Source: Streptomyces sp. NBC_01260 (GTDB lineage Bacteria; Actinomycetota; Actinomycetes; Streptomycetales; Streptomycetaceae). Taken from it: a DNA stretch of 64,000 bases. Position numbers and translations under genes: made by a program. The stretch's first letter is position 1; every line of letters starts with the position of its first letter. This document shows, in pieces, positions 1 to 9,162 of the stretch. The DNA lies in the NCBI RefSeq assembly GCF_036226405.1, contig NZ_CP108464.1, positions 2,480,001 to 2,544,000 on the forward strand, given 5' to 3'. The notes under the pieces were generated by a model. That model saw only the letters and a list, made by a program, of their open reading frames with translations. It searched no databases and had not been told where the DNA came from.

Positions 1-567
1 CCCCCTGCACAGGCCCTGATCGTCGTGGACGTCCAGAAGGCGGGGGTGACCGGTGAGAGGGCGGTGCCCGGCGCGGCCGGACTGCTGAGGCGGACGGCGG
101 ACCTGATCGCACGGGCGCGCCGCGGCGGTGCGCTGGTCGTCCATCTCCAGAACGACGGCGCACCCGGCTCGGGCGACGAGCCGCACACCCCGGGCTGGGC
201 GCTGCACCTTCCCGTCGGGGAGGGTCCCGCGGAGGTCGTGATCCGCAAGACGAGGGACGACGGCTTCGCGGGCACGTCCCTGGGGGACCTGCTGACCGGG
301 GCCGGAGTCGAGTCGCTCGCCCTGTGCGGGGTGATGTCGGAGATGTGCGTCCAGGCCACGGCCCGCACCGCCCTGGCCCTGGGCCACCGGGTCGTTCTCC
401 CCTACGACGCCCACGCCACGCAGGACATCCCGGCCGCCCCCGGCATCAGCGCCGCGGTCCCGGCCGCCGTGGTGTCCCGGGTCGCGGCGTGGGCGATCAG
501 CGGCGACGCCGAGGTCACCGTGCCGGCCGCGGACGTCACGTTCGCCGCGCCGCCGCGGGTGCGCTGA
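1..567 (+). CDS. Isochorismatase-family cysteine hydrolase (5' end outside window)
   Basis: The reading frame is open from base 1, so the start lies upstream and only the C-terminal 188 residues are present. The visible part has the isochorismatase-like fold: a strand ending in VVDVQ (catalytic Asp), a lysine in IRKTRDDGF, and the nucleophile cysteine in GVMSEMCVQAT, which together form the Asp-Lys-Cys triad of this family. Members hydrolyse isochorismate, nicotinamide or other small amides; nothing here fixes the substrate. A cis-peptide-type GVMSEMC motif is typical. It is followed after 49 bases by a nucleotidyltransferase gene in the same direction, but no functional link is obvious. Confidence 0.85.
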   Translation, partial: PPAQALIVVDVQKAGVTGERAVPGAAGLLRRTADLIARARRGGALVVHLQNDGAPGSGDEPHTPGWALHLPVGEGPAEVVIRKTRDDGFAGTSLGDLLTGAGVESLALCGVMSEMCVQATARTALALGHRVVLPYDAHATQDIPAAPGISAAVPAAVVSRVAAWAISGDAEVTVPAADVTFAAPPRVR

Positions 568-616
568 GGACGGAAAAGAGTTCGGCACGGGCCCGGCGGC
601 AGGGCAGAGTGCCCGC

Positions 617-1435
617 ATGAGCGATGACCGCGGACTGGCGCAGGACGGCACGATCGCGCGGGAGGGCTCGCTGGACCGGGTGCAGGCGCCGTTCGCGCCG
701 GTCGTGGCGGCGGCCCGGTCTCGGATCGCCGAGGTCTTCGGTCCCGCCCGGCTGGACAGCGCCTACCTCTACGGCAGCGTTCCGCGCGGCACGGCCGTTC
801 CCGGCGTTTCCGACCTGGACCTCCTCCTCGCGCTGCGCTCCGGGCCCACCGGGGCGGACCGGGCCGACGCCGACGCCGTCGAGGCGGAACTCGACGCGTC
901 GTTCGACGCGATCGACGGGGCCGGGATCCTGCTGTCCGGCGCGGGCACACTGCTCAGCGACCTCGAACGCCATGACGGGGGCTTCTTCCTCGCCTGCCTG
1001 TGCACCCCGCTGCTCGGCGACGACCTCGCCGAGCGGCTGCCGCGCTACCGTCCGACCTCGCTGCTCGCCCGTGAGACCAACGGCGATCTGTGCCTGTTGC
1101 TCCCGCGCTGGCACGAGCGGGCGGCGGAGGCCGCCACGGACCGCGAACGCCGCGCCATGAGCCGCGGCGTCGCCCGTCGGATCGTCCGCACGGGCTTCAC
1201 CCTGGTGATGCCGCGGTGGGGCGGCTGGACCAGCGATCTGGCCGAGTCCGCCGAGCTCTTCGCCCGCTACTACCCGCACCGTCCCGAGCGGGCCGGGCAG
1301 ATGCGGCTGGCCGCCCGCACGGGCCGCGTACCGACCGCCGACCCGGCCGTCCTGTCGATGCTCGTCGACGACCTCGCCCCGTGGCTGGCGGCCGAACACA
1401 TCGCGGTGCACGGGGAGAAGGCGCCGCGCCCCTGA
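617..1435 (+). CDS. Nucleotidyltransferase-domain protein, aminoglycoside-adenylyltransferase-like
   Basis: This 272-residue protein carries the polymerase-beta nucleotidyltransferase signature near residues 55-75: YLYGSVPRG followed by SDLDLLL, the GS and DxD elements that bind NTP and metal. The C-terminal half is helical, as in small-molecule adenylyltransferases of the AadA type. No antibiotic substrate can be inferred from sequence alone, and many Streptomyces paralogues are uncharacterised. The start at ATG 617 is the first good candidate after the preceding stop. The gene is followed by a stretch of decayed sequence rather than an operon partner. Confidence 0.75.
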   Translation: MSDDRGLAQDGTIAREGSLDRVQAPFAPVVAAARSRIAEVFGPARLDSAYLYGSVPRGTAVPGVSDLDLLLALRSGPTGADRADADAVEAELDASFDAIDGAGILLSGAGTLLSDLERHDGGFFLACLCTPLLGDDLAERLPRYRPTSLLARETNGDLCLLLPRWHERAAEAATDRERRAMSRGVARRIVRTGFTLVMPRWGGWTSDLAESAELFARYYPHRPERAGQMRLAARTGRVPTADPAVLSMLVDDLAPWLAAEHIAVHGEKAPRP

Positions 1436-1484
1436 CCGCGGCCGTGCCCGGTCCGTGAACCGAACGGGGGCCGGTCTCCGATAG

Positions 1485-1800
1485 AGGAGCTGTGAGCCAC
1501 TTGCTGCGCCCGCGAGGGACGACCGGACCGACGAGGCGCTGCTGCGTGCCGTCGCACAGGGGGACACGACGGCCCTGGCCGCTCTCCACGACCGGCACGC
1601 CGGCTGGCTGCCGGCCCGGCTGAACCGGCGGTGCGCCGACCCCGAGACCGTGCGGGAGGTACTTCAGGACACCTTCGTCACGGCCTGGCGCTCGGCCGGT
1701 TCGCACCGGGGCGCCGAGGCGGGCGGCTGGCGCCGGGTGATCGCCGCCCGCCTCGCCTGGCTCGGACGCCATCTGGCCAGGCGCACGAGTCGCGCCGCGT
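1485..1800 (+). pseudogene. Decayed ECF sigma factor (region 2 only)
   Basis: In one frame the sequence reads DEALLRAVAQGDTTALAAL, then a CADPETVREVLQDTFVTAW stretch, a clear sigma-70 region 2 as in Streptomyces ECF sigma factors. No in-frame ATG or GTG lies between the upstream in-frame stop (TAG at 1482) and this homology. A GTG at 1492 with a GAGGAG ribosome site is one frame off, which suggests a small deletion after the old start. Homology breaks off near 1800, so region 4 is missing. It then runs into an unrelated fragment on the other strand. I read it as a dead gene. Confidence 0.65.
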
Positions 1801-1814
1801 CAAAGGTGCCCGTC

Positions 1815-2015
1815 CTGTGCACGCCACCGCCGGCTCTCTCCCCCCAGCACGAGGACCGGGACGCGGGCGGTGTGGTTGAAGTCCGGCCGGTCCTCAAGCC
1901 AGTCGGCGGCCCAGGCCGAGAGCACAACGACGCAGGCCAGCGCGGCGGCGGTGAGAGGGAGGCCGCGGGAGCGGATATAGAGGAGGGGCAGTCGTGGCCG
2001 GAGCGCGGAGCGGTT
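1815..2015 (-). pseudogene. Fragment of a membrane protein
   Basis: On the minus strand one frame encodes LPLLYIRSRGLPLTAAALAC followed by VVVLSAWAADWLEDRPDFNH, a membrane-helix-like stretch with a positively charged lead, as at the start of an ABC-type permease. It has no convincing start codon and ends abruptly where the sigma-factor remnant begins, near 1800. No intact gene on either strand covers the region. The family cannot be named with confidence. Confidence 0.4.
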
Positions 2016-2040
2016 CGAGGGGCCAGGCCGATGTCAGCCG

Positions 2041-2136
2041 GGACCGCAGGCCGGGGCGTGGACGGTGGCGCTGCTCGCGTACGGGGCGGGCGCGGCGCTG
2101 TTCGCGGTGCGCGGGGCCCGCCCCGAACACGGCTGA
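2041..2136 (+). pseudogene. C-terminal scrap of a membrane protein
   Basis: A short plus-strand frame reads WTVALLAYGAGAALFAVRGA then RPEHG and a stop. This is one transmembrane helix with a basic, cytoplasmic-type tail, the usual end of a multi-pass permease. There is no start and no upstream remainder in frame. Together with the fragments at 1485-1800 and 1815-2015 it marks a deletion scar between two intact genes. Confidence 0.4.
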
Positions 2137-2274
2137 CCGGTTGTGTCCCGGACGGGACCGGCCGGTGCCCGATCGGGCAATCCGCTGGCCCCGACGCGGC
2201 CGGGCGGGCCAGGATGGCCGGGACACCGACCGGCGGTGACCCACCCGCCGACCAAACCACCGGAGACCCGCGCC

Positions 2275-2967
2275 ATGCAGCACGCCTACGGCCCCGACGC
2301 CCTCGCCCCCGTCACCCTTGACCGCCGCGAGGGACCGTACGGGGAGGTCGTCCTGCGCCGGCGGGGTGACGACTTCGAGATCATCGCCAACGGGTGCTTC
2401 CTGATGGACACCTCGGACGGGCGCTCCGAGCGGCTGCTGATCGACGCCGCACTCGCCGCGCTGCCCGCCGGACGGCCGGCCCCGGCGGTGCTCATCGGCG
2501 GGCTCGGGGTCGGGTTCTCGCTCGCGCGGGCCGCCGCCGAGCCGCGCTGGGGCCGGATCGCGGTGGTGGAGCGGGAGCGGGCCATCGTGGACTGGCACCT
2601 GGACGGACCACTGGCCGGGATCTCGGGGGCGGCGCTCGCCGATCCGCGGACCGCGGTCCTGACGACGGATCTCGTCGCCCATCTCCGTACGGCTACGGAA
2701 CGTTACGACGCACTGTGTCTGGACATCGACAACGGGCCGGACTGGACGGTCACCGAGGACAACGGGAACCTCTACTCCCCCGCCGGTCTCGCCGACTGCC
2801 GCCAGCGGCTCACCCCGGGCGGGGTGCTCGCGGTGTGGTCCGCGCAGCCGTCCGAGAAGTTCGAACAAGCCTTGCGCGATGCCGGATTCCATGGGGTTCG
2901 GACCGAAGAGGTAGGCGTTGCCCGAGGTGTACCGGACGTGGTCCATCTCGCAATTCGTGCGGCCTGA
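2275..2967 (+). CDS. Spermidine synthase-like (SAM-fold) protein
   Basis: The 230-residue product has the Rossmann methyltransferase fold of the spermine/spermidine synthase group: VLIGGLGVGFSLA is the nucleotide-binding loop, VVERERAIVDWH the acidic strand-2 region, and YDALCLDIDNGPDW the catalytic-core region. It lacks the N-terminal beta domain of true spermidine synthases. Such short proteins are common in Streptomyces and of unknown substrate. ATG 2275 is preceded by a GGAGA site; the frame is open upstream to 2143 but that part looks non-coding. It follows the decayed region and is separated by about 230 bases from the two-component genes. Confidence 0.75.
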   Translation: MQHAYGPDALAPVTLDRREGPYGEVVLRRRGDDFEIIANGCFLMDTSDGRSERLLIDAALAALPAGRPAPAVLIGGLGVGFSLARAAAEPRWGRIAVVERERAIVDWHLDGPLAGISGAALADPRTAVLTTDLVAHLRTATERYDALCLDIDNGPDWTVTEDNGNLYSPAGLADCRQRLTPGGVLAVWSAQPSEKFEQALRDAGFHGVRTEEVGVARGVPDVVHLAIRAA

Positions 2968-3202
2968 GATCCCCCCGCCGGGTATGCGGGCCCCTGGGAC
3001 TCCCGGGGGCCAAGCGCCACAAGAGCGACACTCCGCCTCTTTCGCGCGGCCCGCGCACTCCCGCGCCCTTGCACCCTGCGTAGCCGGGAGCCGCCCGCTG
3101 CCTTTACGCTGCTGACCGATAACGGGATCTCCCGCGAAATTCACAAGCGATATCCGTGCGTCCGGGGGAATGGCCCCCGTGAGAACGGGCAGGGGCGGGG
3201 CG

Positions 3203-3940
3203 ATGGAACAGACACACACCACCCAGACCGGTGTCGCGGCCACCCCGGGCGCACAGCGCCGGGTGCTGGTGGTCGAGGACGACGCGACGATCGTCGATGC
3301 CATTTCCGCCCGGCTGCGGGCCGAGGGCTTCCTGGTGCAGACCGCGCTCGACGGCCCGGCGGCCGTGGACGCGGCCGAGGCCTGGCAGCCGGATCTGATG
3401 GTGCTCGACATCATGCTTCCCGGTTTCGACGGGCTGGAGGTCTGCCGCAGGGTGCAGGCCCAGCGCCCGGTGCCGGTGCTGATGCTGACCGCCCGGGACG
3501 ACGAGACCGACATGCTCGTCGGCCTCGGGGTCGGCGCCGACGACTACATGACCAAGCCGTTCTCCATGCGTGAGCTGGCGGCCCGGGTGCACGTCCTGCT
3601 GCGCCGGGTCGAGCGGGCCGCGCTGGCCGCCGTGACGCCGCGCAGCGGCATACTGCGCCTCGGTGAGCTGGAGATCGACCACGCGCAGCGCCGGGTGCGG
3701 GTGCGGGCGGACGACGTCCATCTGACGCCGACCGAGTTCGACCTGCTGGTCTGCCTGGCCAACACGCCGCGCGCGGTGCTCTCCCGGGAGCAGCTGCTGG
3801 CCGAGGTCTGGGACTGGGCGGACGCCTCGGGCACCCGGACCGTCGACAGCCACATCAAGGCGCTGCGCCGGAAGATCGGCGCGGAGCGGATCCGTACCGT
3901 GCACGGTGTCGGTTACGCCCTGGAGACTCCCGCGCCATGA
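3203..3940 (+). CDS. OmpR-family response regulator
   Basis: This is a 245-residue two-component regulator. Residues 20-135 form the receiver: acidic pocket VVEDDA, phospho-acceptor Asp69 in MVLDIMLPGFDG, and the conserved lysine in YMTKPF. Residues 150-245 form a winged-helix DNA-binding domain ending in VDSHIKALRRKIG and VHGVGYAL. ATG 3203 is preferred over the open frame from 3170 because it is preceded by AGGGGCGGGG. The stop overlaps the start of the kinase gene (ATGA), so both proteins are made from one mRNA. It probably regulates genes in response to the partner kinase; the signal is unknown. Confidence 0.9.
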   Translation: MEQTHTTQTGVAATPGAQRRVLVVEDDATIVDAISARLRAEGFLVQTALDGPAAVDAAEAWQPDLMVLDIMLPGFDGLEVCRRVQAQRPVPVLMLTARDDETDMLVGLGVGADDYMTKPFSMRELAARVHVLLRRVERAALAAVTPRSGILRLGELEIDHAQRRVRVRADDVHLTPTEFDLLVCLANTPRAVLSREQLLAEVWDWADASGTRTVDSHIKALRRKIGAERIRTVHGVGYALETPAP

Positions 3941-5013
3941 CCGCGCCCGGACCGGGGCTGCGGCCGTTCTCGATCAAGGCCAAGCTGGGCACCCTCGTCG
4001 TGGTCTCGGTGTTCATCACGACCGGGCTGCTGATGGTGGCCCTGCGCACCCGTACCGAGCTTCGGTTCATCACGGTGTTCTCGGTCATCGCGACGCTGCT
4101 GATCACCCAGTTCGTGGCGCACGGTCTGACCGCGCCGCTGGACGAGATGAGGGCGGTGGCCCGGTCGATCTCGCACGGCGACTACACCAGACGGGTGAGC
4201 GGCGCCGACCGGCGTGACGAGCTGGGCGACCTGGCACAGACGATCAACCTGATGGCGGACGATCTGGAGGCCGTGGACCGGCACCGCAAGGAGCTGGTGG
4301 CCAATGTCTCACACGAGCTGCGCACCCCCATCGCGGCGCTGAGAGCCGTGCTGGAGAACGTCGTGGACGGGGTCTCCTCGGCCGATCCGGAGACGATGCG
4401 CACGGCCCTCAAACAGACCGAGCGGCTCGGCCGGCTGGTGGAGACGCTGCTGGACCTGTCCCGGCTGGACAACGGCGTGGTGACACTGAAGGCCGGCCGT
4501 TTCGAGGTGTGGCCGTATCTGTCGGGGGTGCTGAAGGAGGCGAACCTCGCCTCCGGCCGGAGCCGGCTGTCCTCCGGCTCCGGCAACTCCACCCGCAAGG
4601 ACGTCCATCTGCATCTGGACGTGTCGCCGCCGGAGCTGACCGCGCACGCGGACGCGGAGCGGCTGCACCAGGTGGTGGCGAACCTGATCGACAACGCGGT
4701 GAAGCACAGCCCGCCGCACGGCCGGGTCACGGTGCTCGCGCGGCGCGGGGCGCAGCCGGAGTCACTGGATCTGGAGGTCCTCGACGAGGGCCCCGGCATT
4801 CCGGAGTCCGAGCGGCACCGGGTCTTCGAGCGTTTCAACCGGGGCGAGGTGACGTCTCCGCACGGTCCGGGCAGCGACGGCGGTACGGGGCTGGGCCTGG
4901 CGATCGCCCGCTGGGCGGTGGATCTGCACGGCGGACGGATCGGTGTGGCCGAATCAGCTCGCGGATGCCGTATCCGCGTCACTCTTCCGGGGACCCATCA
5001 ACCGCGCGGTTGA
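3937..5013 (+). CDS. Sensor histidine kinase with a minimal extracytoplasmic loop
   Basis: The 358-residue protein starts with two membrane helices (LGTLVVVSVFITTGLLMV and FITVFSVIATLLITQFVAHG) separated by only about ten residues, then a HAMP linker, a HisKA domain with phospho-acceptor His126 in NVSHELRTP, and a HATPase domain with N-box NLIDNAVKH and G-boxes DEGPGIP and GTGLGLAI. The near absence of a sensor loop suggests an intramembrane-sensing kinase responding to envelope stress or membrane state, or one using an accessory protein. It is translationally coupled to the response regulator by a 4-base overlap. Confidence 0.9.
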   Translation: MTAPGPGLRPFSIKAKLGTLVVVSVFITTGLLMVALRTRTELRFITVFSVIATLLITQFVAHGLTAPLDEMRAVARSISHGDYTRRVSGADRRDELGDLAQTINLMADDLEAVDRHRKELVANVSHELRTPIAALRAVLENVVDGVSSADPETMRTALKQTERLGRLVETLLDLSRLDNGVVTLKAGRFEVWPYLSGVLKEANLASGRSRLSSGSGNSTRKDVHLHLDVSPPELTAHADAERLHQVVANLIDNAVKHSPPHGRVTVLARRGAQPESLDLEVLDEGPGIPESERHRVFERFNRGEVTSPHGPGSDGGTGLGLAIARWAVDLHGGRIGVAESARGCRIRVTLPGTHQPRG

Positions 5014-5271
5014 CATAGGGTTCGAACCGGAAGGGCGCGTTCTGCGCGTCCTGTTCAAGGGGTACGGTCCAAGGGGCCGTAAGTGCGGTCTCGCGTACCC
5101 GGAGCAATGCGGAACCAAGCTTGTTTCCCGCCATTTCCTGCGCCGAAACCCGACTTTCGATGTGACTTGCACGACGAAGACCGGCCCGGTCCGCATGGAA
5201 CGGTCCGGGAGGCGTAGCCTTGATTTCCGCTGTCCACCACCTTTGTGAAGCGGAAGAGGGCGGTTGCCGCC

Positions 5272-8200
5272 GTGTCGTCTCAGTCCCCCAGTAACTCGAG
5301 CATCTCGACCGACCAAGCCAGCCCGGGTTCGAACCCGGCTGCTGCTTTCGGACCCAATGAGTGGCTCGTCGACGAGATCTACCAGCAGTACCTCCAGGAT
5401 CCCAGTTCGGTCGATCGCGCCTGGTGGGACTTCTTCGCCGACTACAAGCCGGGCACTTCCGGCACGGCGGACAAGCCCGTTCCCGGCGTTGCAGCCGCGG
5501 GGGCCGCGGCGCCGACGGCCCCGGCCGTGACCGCACCGACCGCCACCAACCACACCGCCCCGGCCGCGCCGGCGCAGCCCGTGGCCCAGGCCCCGGCCGC
5601 ACCCGCCGCCCCGGCGCCCTCCCCGGCCGCACCCGCCCCGGCGGCTCCGGCAGCTCCGGCGAAGGCCGCCCCGGCTCCGGCCGCGAAGGCCGCCGCCGCT
5701 CCGGCCACCGAGGCCCCGGCCGGACCGGAGTACGTGACGCTGCGCGGCCCCTCGGCCGCGGTCGCGAAGAACATGAACGCCTCGCTGGAGCTGCCGACGG
5801 CCACGTCCGTGCGCGCCGTCCCGGTGAAGCTGCTCTTCGACAACCGCATCGTCATCAACAACCACCTCAAGCGCGCCCGGGGCGGGAAGATCTCCTTCAC
5901 GCACCTCATCGGGTACGCGATGGTGCAGGCCCTCAAGGCCATGCCGGCGATGAACTACTCCTTCGCCCAGAAGGACGGCAAGCCGACCCTGGTCAAGCCG
6001 GAGCACGTCAACCTCGGCCTGGCCATCGACCTGGTGAAGCCGAACGGCGACCGCCAGCTGGTCGTCGCGGCCATCAAGCAGGCCGAGACGCTCAACTTCT
6101 TCGAGTTCTGGCAGGCCTACGAGGACATCGTCCGCCGGGCCCGCAACGGCAAACTCGGGATGGACGACTTCACCGGTGTCACCGCCTCGCTGACCAACCC
6201 CGGCGGCATCGGCACCGTTCACTCGGTGCCCCGCCTGATGCCCGGACAGGGCCTCATCATGGGTGTCGGCGCGATGGACTACCCGGCGGAGTTCCAGGGC
6301 ACGTCGCAGGACACCCTGAACAAGCTCGGTATCTCGAAGGTCATGACCCTGACCTCGACGTACGACCACCGGGTCATCCAGGGCGCCGCCTCCGGCGAGT
6401 TCCTTCGGATCCTCAGCCAGCTGCTGCTCGGCGAGAACGACTTCTACGACGAGATCTTCAAGGCGCTCCGCATCCCCTACGAGCCGGTCCGCTGGCTCAA
6501 GGACATCGACGCCTCGCACGACGACGACGTCACCAAGGCCGCGCGGGTCTTCGAGCTGATCCACTCCTACCGGGTCCGCGGCCACGTCATGGCCGACACC
6601 GACCCGCTGGAGTACCGCCAGCGCAAGCACCCCGACCTGGACATCACCGAGCACGGCCTCACCCTGTGGGACCTGGAGCGGGACTTCGCGGTCGGCGGCT
6701 TCGCCGGGCAGACCCTGATGAAGCTCCGCGACATCCTCGGCGTGCTGCGTGAGTCGTACTGCCGCACCACCGGCATCGAGTTCATGCACATCCAGGACCC
6801 GAAGGAGCGCAAGTGGCTCCAGGACCGGGTGGAGCGTCCGCGCCCCGCACCGGAGCGCGAGGAGCAGCTGCGGATCCTGCGCCGGCTCAACGCCGCCGAG
6901 GCGTTCGAGACGTTCCTGCAGACCAAGTACGTCGGCCAGAAGCGGTTCTCGCTGGAGGGCGGCGAGTCCGTCATCCCGCTGCTCGACGCGGTCATCGACT
7001 CCGCGGCCGAGGCGCGCCTCGACGAGGTCGTCATCGGCATGGCCCACCGCGGCCGGCTGAACGTGCTGGCGAACATCGTCGGCAAGTCGTACGCGCAGAT
7101 CTTCCGGGAGTTCGAGGGCAACCTCGACCCCCGCTCGATGCACGGCTCCGGCGACGTCAAGTACCACCTGGGCGCCGAGGGCACCTTCACCGGTCTGGAC
7201 GGCGAGCAGATCAAGGTCTCGCTGGCCGCCAACCCCTCGCACCTGGAGGCGGTCGACCCGGTCCTGGAGGGCATCGCCCGCGCCAAGCAGGACATCATCA
7301 ACAAGGCGGGCACGGACTTCACGGTCCTGCCGGTCGCACTCCACGGCGACGCGGCCTTCGCGGGCCAGGGCGTCGTCGCCGAGACGCTCAACATGTCGCA
7401 GCTGCGCGGTTACCGCACCGGTGGCACGGTGCACGTGGTGATCAACAACCAGGTCGGCTTCACCGCCGCCCCGGAGGCTTCACGCTCCTCGATGTACGCG
7501 ACGGACGTCGCGCGCATGATCGAGGCGCCGATCATCCATGTCAACGGTGACGACCCGGAGGCCGTGGTCCGCGTCGCGCGGCTCGCCTTCGAGTACCGGC
7601 AGACATTCAACAAGGACGTCGTCATCGACCTCATCTGCTACCGCCGCCGCGGTCACAACGAGGGCGACAACCCGGAGTTCACCAACCCGCAGATGTACAC
7701 GCTGATCGACAAGAAGCGCTCGGTGCGCAAGCTCTACACCGAGTCCCTCATCGGTCGCGGCGACATCACGCTGGAGGAGGCCGAGCAGGCGCTCCAGGAC
7801 TTCCAGGGCCAGCTGGAGAAGGTCTTCGCGGAGGTCCGCGAAGCCACCTCCGCGCCGTCCCAGCCGCATGTCCCGGACGTCCAGGCCGAGTTCCCGGTGG
7901 CCGTGACCACCGCGGTGTCCTCGGAGGTCGTGAAGCTGATCGCCGAGTCGCAGGTCAACATCCCCGACGGGATCACCGTCCATCCGCGCCTGATGCCGCA
8001 GATGCAGCGCCGCGCCGCCTCGGTGGACAACGGCACCATCGACTGGGGCATGGGCGAGACGCTGGCCATCGGATCGCTGCTGATGGAGGGCACCCCGGTC
8101 CGGCTCGCCGGCCAGGACACCCGCCGCGGCACGTTCGGCCAGCGGCACGCGGTGCTCGTCGACCAGAAGACCGGCGAGGACTACACCCCGCTGCTCTACC

Positions 8201-9087
8201 TCTCCGAGGACCAGGCCCGGTACAACGTCTACGACTCGCTGCTCAGCGAGTACGCGGCGATGGGCTTCGAGTACGGCTACTCGCTGGCCCGCCCGGAGTC
8301 GCTGGTCATCTGGGAGGCCCAGTTCGGTGACTTCGTCAACGGCGCGCAGACCGTCGTGGACGAGTTCATCTCCTCGGCCGAGCAGAAGTGGGGCCAGACC
8401 TCCGGCGTCACGCTGCTGCTGCCGCACGGCTACGAGGGCCAGGGTCCGGACCACTCGTCCGCCCGCCCGGAGCGCTTCCTCCAGATGTGCGCGCAGGACA
8501 ACATGACGGTCGCCATGCCGACGCTGCCGTCGAACTACTTCCACCTCCTGCGGTGGCAGGTACACAACCCGCACCACAAGCCGCTCATCGTCTTCACCCC
8601 GAAGTCGATGCTCCGGCTGAAGGCGGCCGCGTCGAAGGTGGAGGAGTTCACCACCGGCGGCTTCCGTCCGGTGATCGGCGACGAGTCGGTCGACCCGAAC
8701 GCGGTCCGCAAGGTCGTCTTCTGCGCCGGCAAGGTCTACTACGACCTGGAGGCCGAGCGCGAGAAGCGCGGCGTCACGGACACCGCGATCATCCGTCTTG
8801 AGCGCCTGTACCCGCTGCCGGGTGCCGAGCTCCAGGCGGAGATCGCCAAGTACCCGAACGCCGAGAAGTACCTGTGGGCCCAGGAGGAGCCGGCCAACCA
8901 GGGTGCCTGGCCGTTCATCGCCCTGAACCTGATCGACCACCTGGATCTGGCCGTCGGCGCCGACGTCCCGCACGGTGAGCGCCTGCGCCGCATCTCGCGG
9001 CCGCGCGGCTCGTCCCCCGCGGTCGGCTCGGCCAAGCGTCACCAGGCCGAGCAGGCCCAGCTGGCCGACGAGGTCTTCGAGGCCTGA
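5272..9087 (+). CDS. kgd: Kgd: multifunctional 2-oxoglutarate decarboxylase / dehydrogenase E1 with E2-type acyltransferase domain
   Basis: This roughly 1271-residue enzyme is the actinobacterial fusion acting in the TCA cycle. A short E1-type N-terminus ([12 protein letters not shown]) is followed by a Pro/Ala-rich linker (about 65-165), an E2-like succinyltransferase domain with DHRVIQG at His366, and a thiamine-diphosphate E1 domain with the GDD...N cofactor motif near residue 759. There is no lipoyl domain, as expected for this family, which uses E2 of pyruvate dehydrogenase. In relatives activity is controlled by the FHA protein GarA/OdhI. GTG 5272 follows GAAGAGGG; an in-frame GTG at 5245 is possible but adds a poorly conserved extension. 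Confidence 0.95.
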   Translation: MSSQSPSNSSISTDQASPGSNPAAAFGPNEWLVDEIYQQYLQDPSSVDRAWWDFFADYKPGTSGTADKPVPGVAAAGAAAPTAPAVTAPTATNHTAPAAPAQPVAQAPAAPAAPAPSPAAPAPAAPAAPAKAAPAPAAKAAAAPATEAPAGPEYVTLRGPSAAVAKNMNASLELPTATSVRAVPVKLLFDNRIVINNHLKRARGGKISFTHLIGYAMVQALKAMPAMNYSFAQKDGKPTLVKPEHVNLGLAIDLVKPNGDRQLVVAAIKQAETLNFFEFWQAYEDIVRRARNGKLGMDDFTGVTASLTNPGGIGTVHSVPRLMPGQGLIMGVGAMDYPAEFQGTSQDTLNKLGISKVMTLTSTYDHRVIQGAASGEFLRILSQLLLGENDFYDEIFKALRIPYEPVRWLKDIDASHDDDVTKAARVFELIHSYRVRGHVMADTDPLEYRQRKHPDLDITEHGLTLWDLERDFAVGGFAGQTLMKLRDILGVLRESYCRTTGIEFMHIQDPKERKWLQDRVERPRPAPEREEQLRILRRLNAAEAFETFLQTKYVGQKRFSLEGGESVIPLLDAVIDSAAEARLDEVVIGMAHRGRLNVLANIVGKSYAQIFREFEGNLDPRSMHGSGDVKYHLGAEGTFTGLDGEQIKVSLAANPSHLEAVDPVLEGIARAKQDIINKAGTDFTVLPVALHGDAAFAGQGVVAETLNMSQLRGYRTGGTVHVVINNQVGFTAAPEASRSSMYATDVARMIEAPIIHVNGDDPEAVVRVARLAFEYRQTFNKDVVIDLICYRRRGHNEGDNPEFTNPQMYTLIDKKRSVRKLYTESLIGRGDITLEEAEQALQDFQGQLEKVFAEVREATSAPSQPHVPDVQAEFPVAVTTAVSSEVVKLIAESQVNIPDGITVHPRLMPQMQRRAASVDNGTIDWGMGETLAIGSLLMEGTPVRLAGQDTRRGTFGQRHAVLVDQKTGEDYTPLLYLSEDQARYNVYDSLLSEYAAMGFEYGYSLARPESLVIWEAQFGDFVNGAQTVVDEFISSAEQKWGQTSGVTLLLPHGYEGQGPDHSSARPERFLQMCAQDNMTVAMPTLPSNYFHLLRWQVHNPHHKPLIVFTPKSMLRLKAAASKVEEFTTGGFRPVIGDESVDPNAVRKVVFCAGKVYYDLEAEREKRGVTDTAIIRLERLYPLPGAELQAEIAKYPNAEKYLWAQEEPANQGAWPFIALNLIDHLDLAVGADVPHGERLRRISRPRGSSPAVGSAKRHQAEQAQLADEVFEA

Positions 9088-9106
9088 CCGGCACCTCATG
9101 AACCGG

Positions 9107-9143
9107 GGGCCCGGTACCGCGAGACGATCGCGGTGCCGGGCCC
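9107..9143. terminator. Bidirectional terminator between kgd and the convergent TPR gene
   Basis: Arms 9107-9122 (GGGCCCGGTACCGCGA) and 9128-9143 form a 16-bp stem with one mismatch and a 5-base loop. It lies between the stop of kgd and the stop of the convergent gene at 9163. No long T run follows, as is common in Streptomyces. Confidence 0.75.
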
Positions 9144-9162
9144 TCGGTGTTGTCCCGGGTCC

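Noticed and set aside
2989-3011. GGCCCC/GGGGCC hairpin after the spermidine-synthase-like gene as a terminator.
   Set aside because: Only a 6-bp stem with an 11-base loop and no T run; too weak to call.
1894-3513. A 539-residue minus-strand frame across the decayed region and the spermidine-synthase-like gene.
   Set aside because: No domain; it overlaps coding sequence of two plus-strand genes and changes character along its length.
5016-5345. Two GGTTCGAACC-like stretches that resemble tRNA T-arms (near 5020 and 5325).
   Set aside because: No matching acceptor, D or anticodon arms; the second lies in the kgd coding sequence (Pro-Gly-Ser-Asn-Pro).
4954-9099. Very long minus-strand open frames opposite kgd (4954-7434 and 7480-9099).
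   Set aside because: They are antisense shadows of kgd caused by high GC; their composition is Arg/Val/Gly/Leu-rich with no domain, while the plus strand encodes a well-conserved enzyme.
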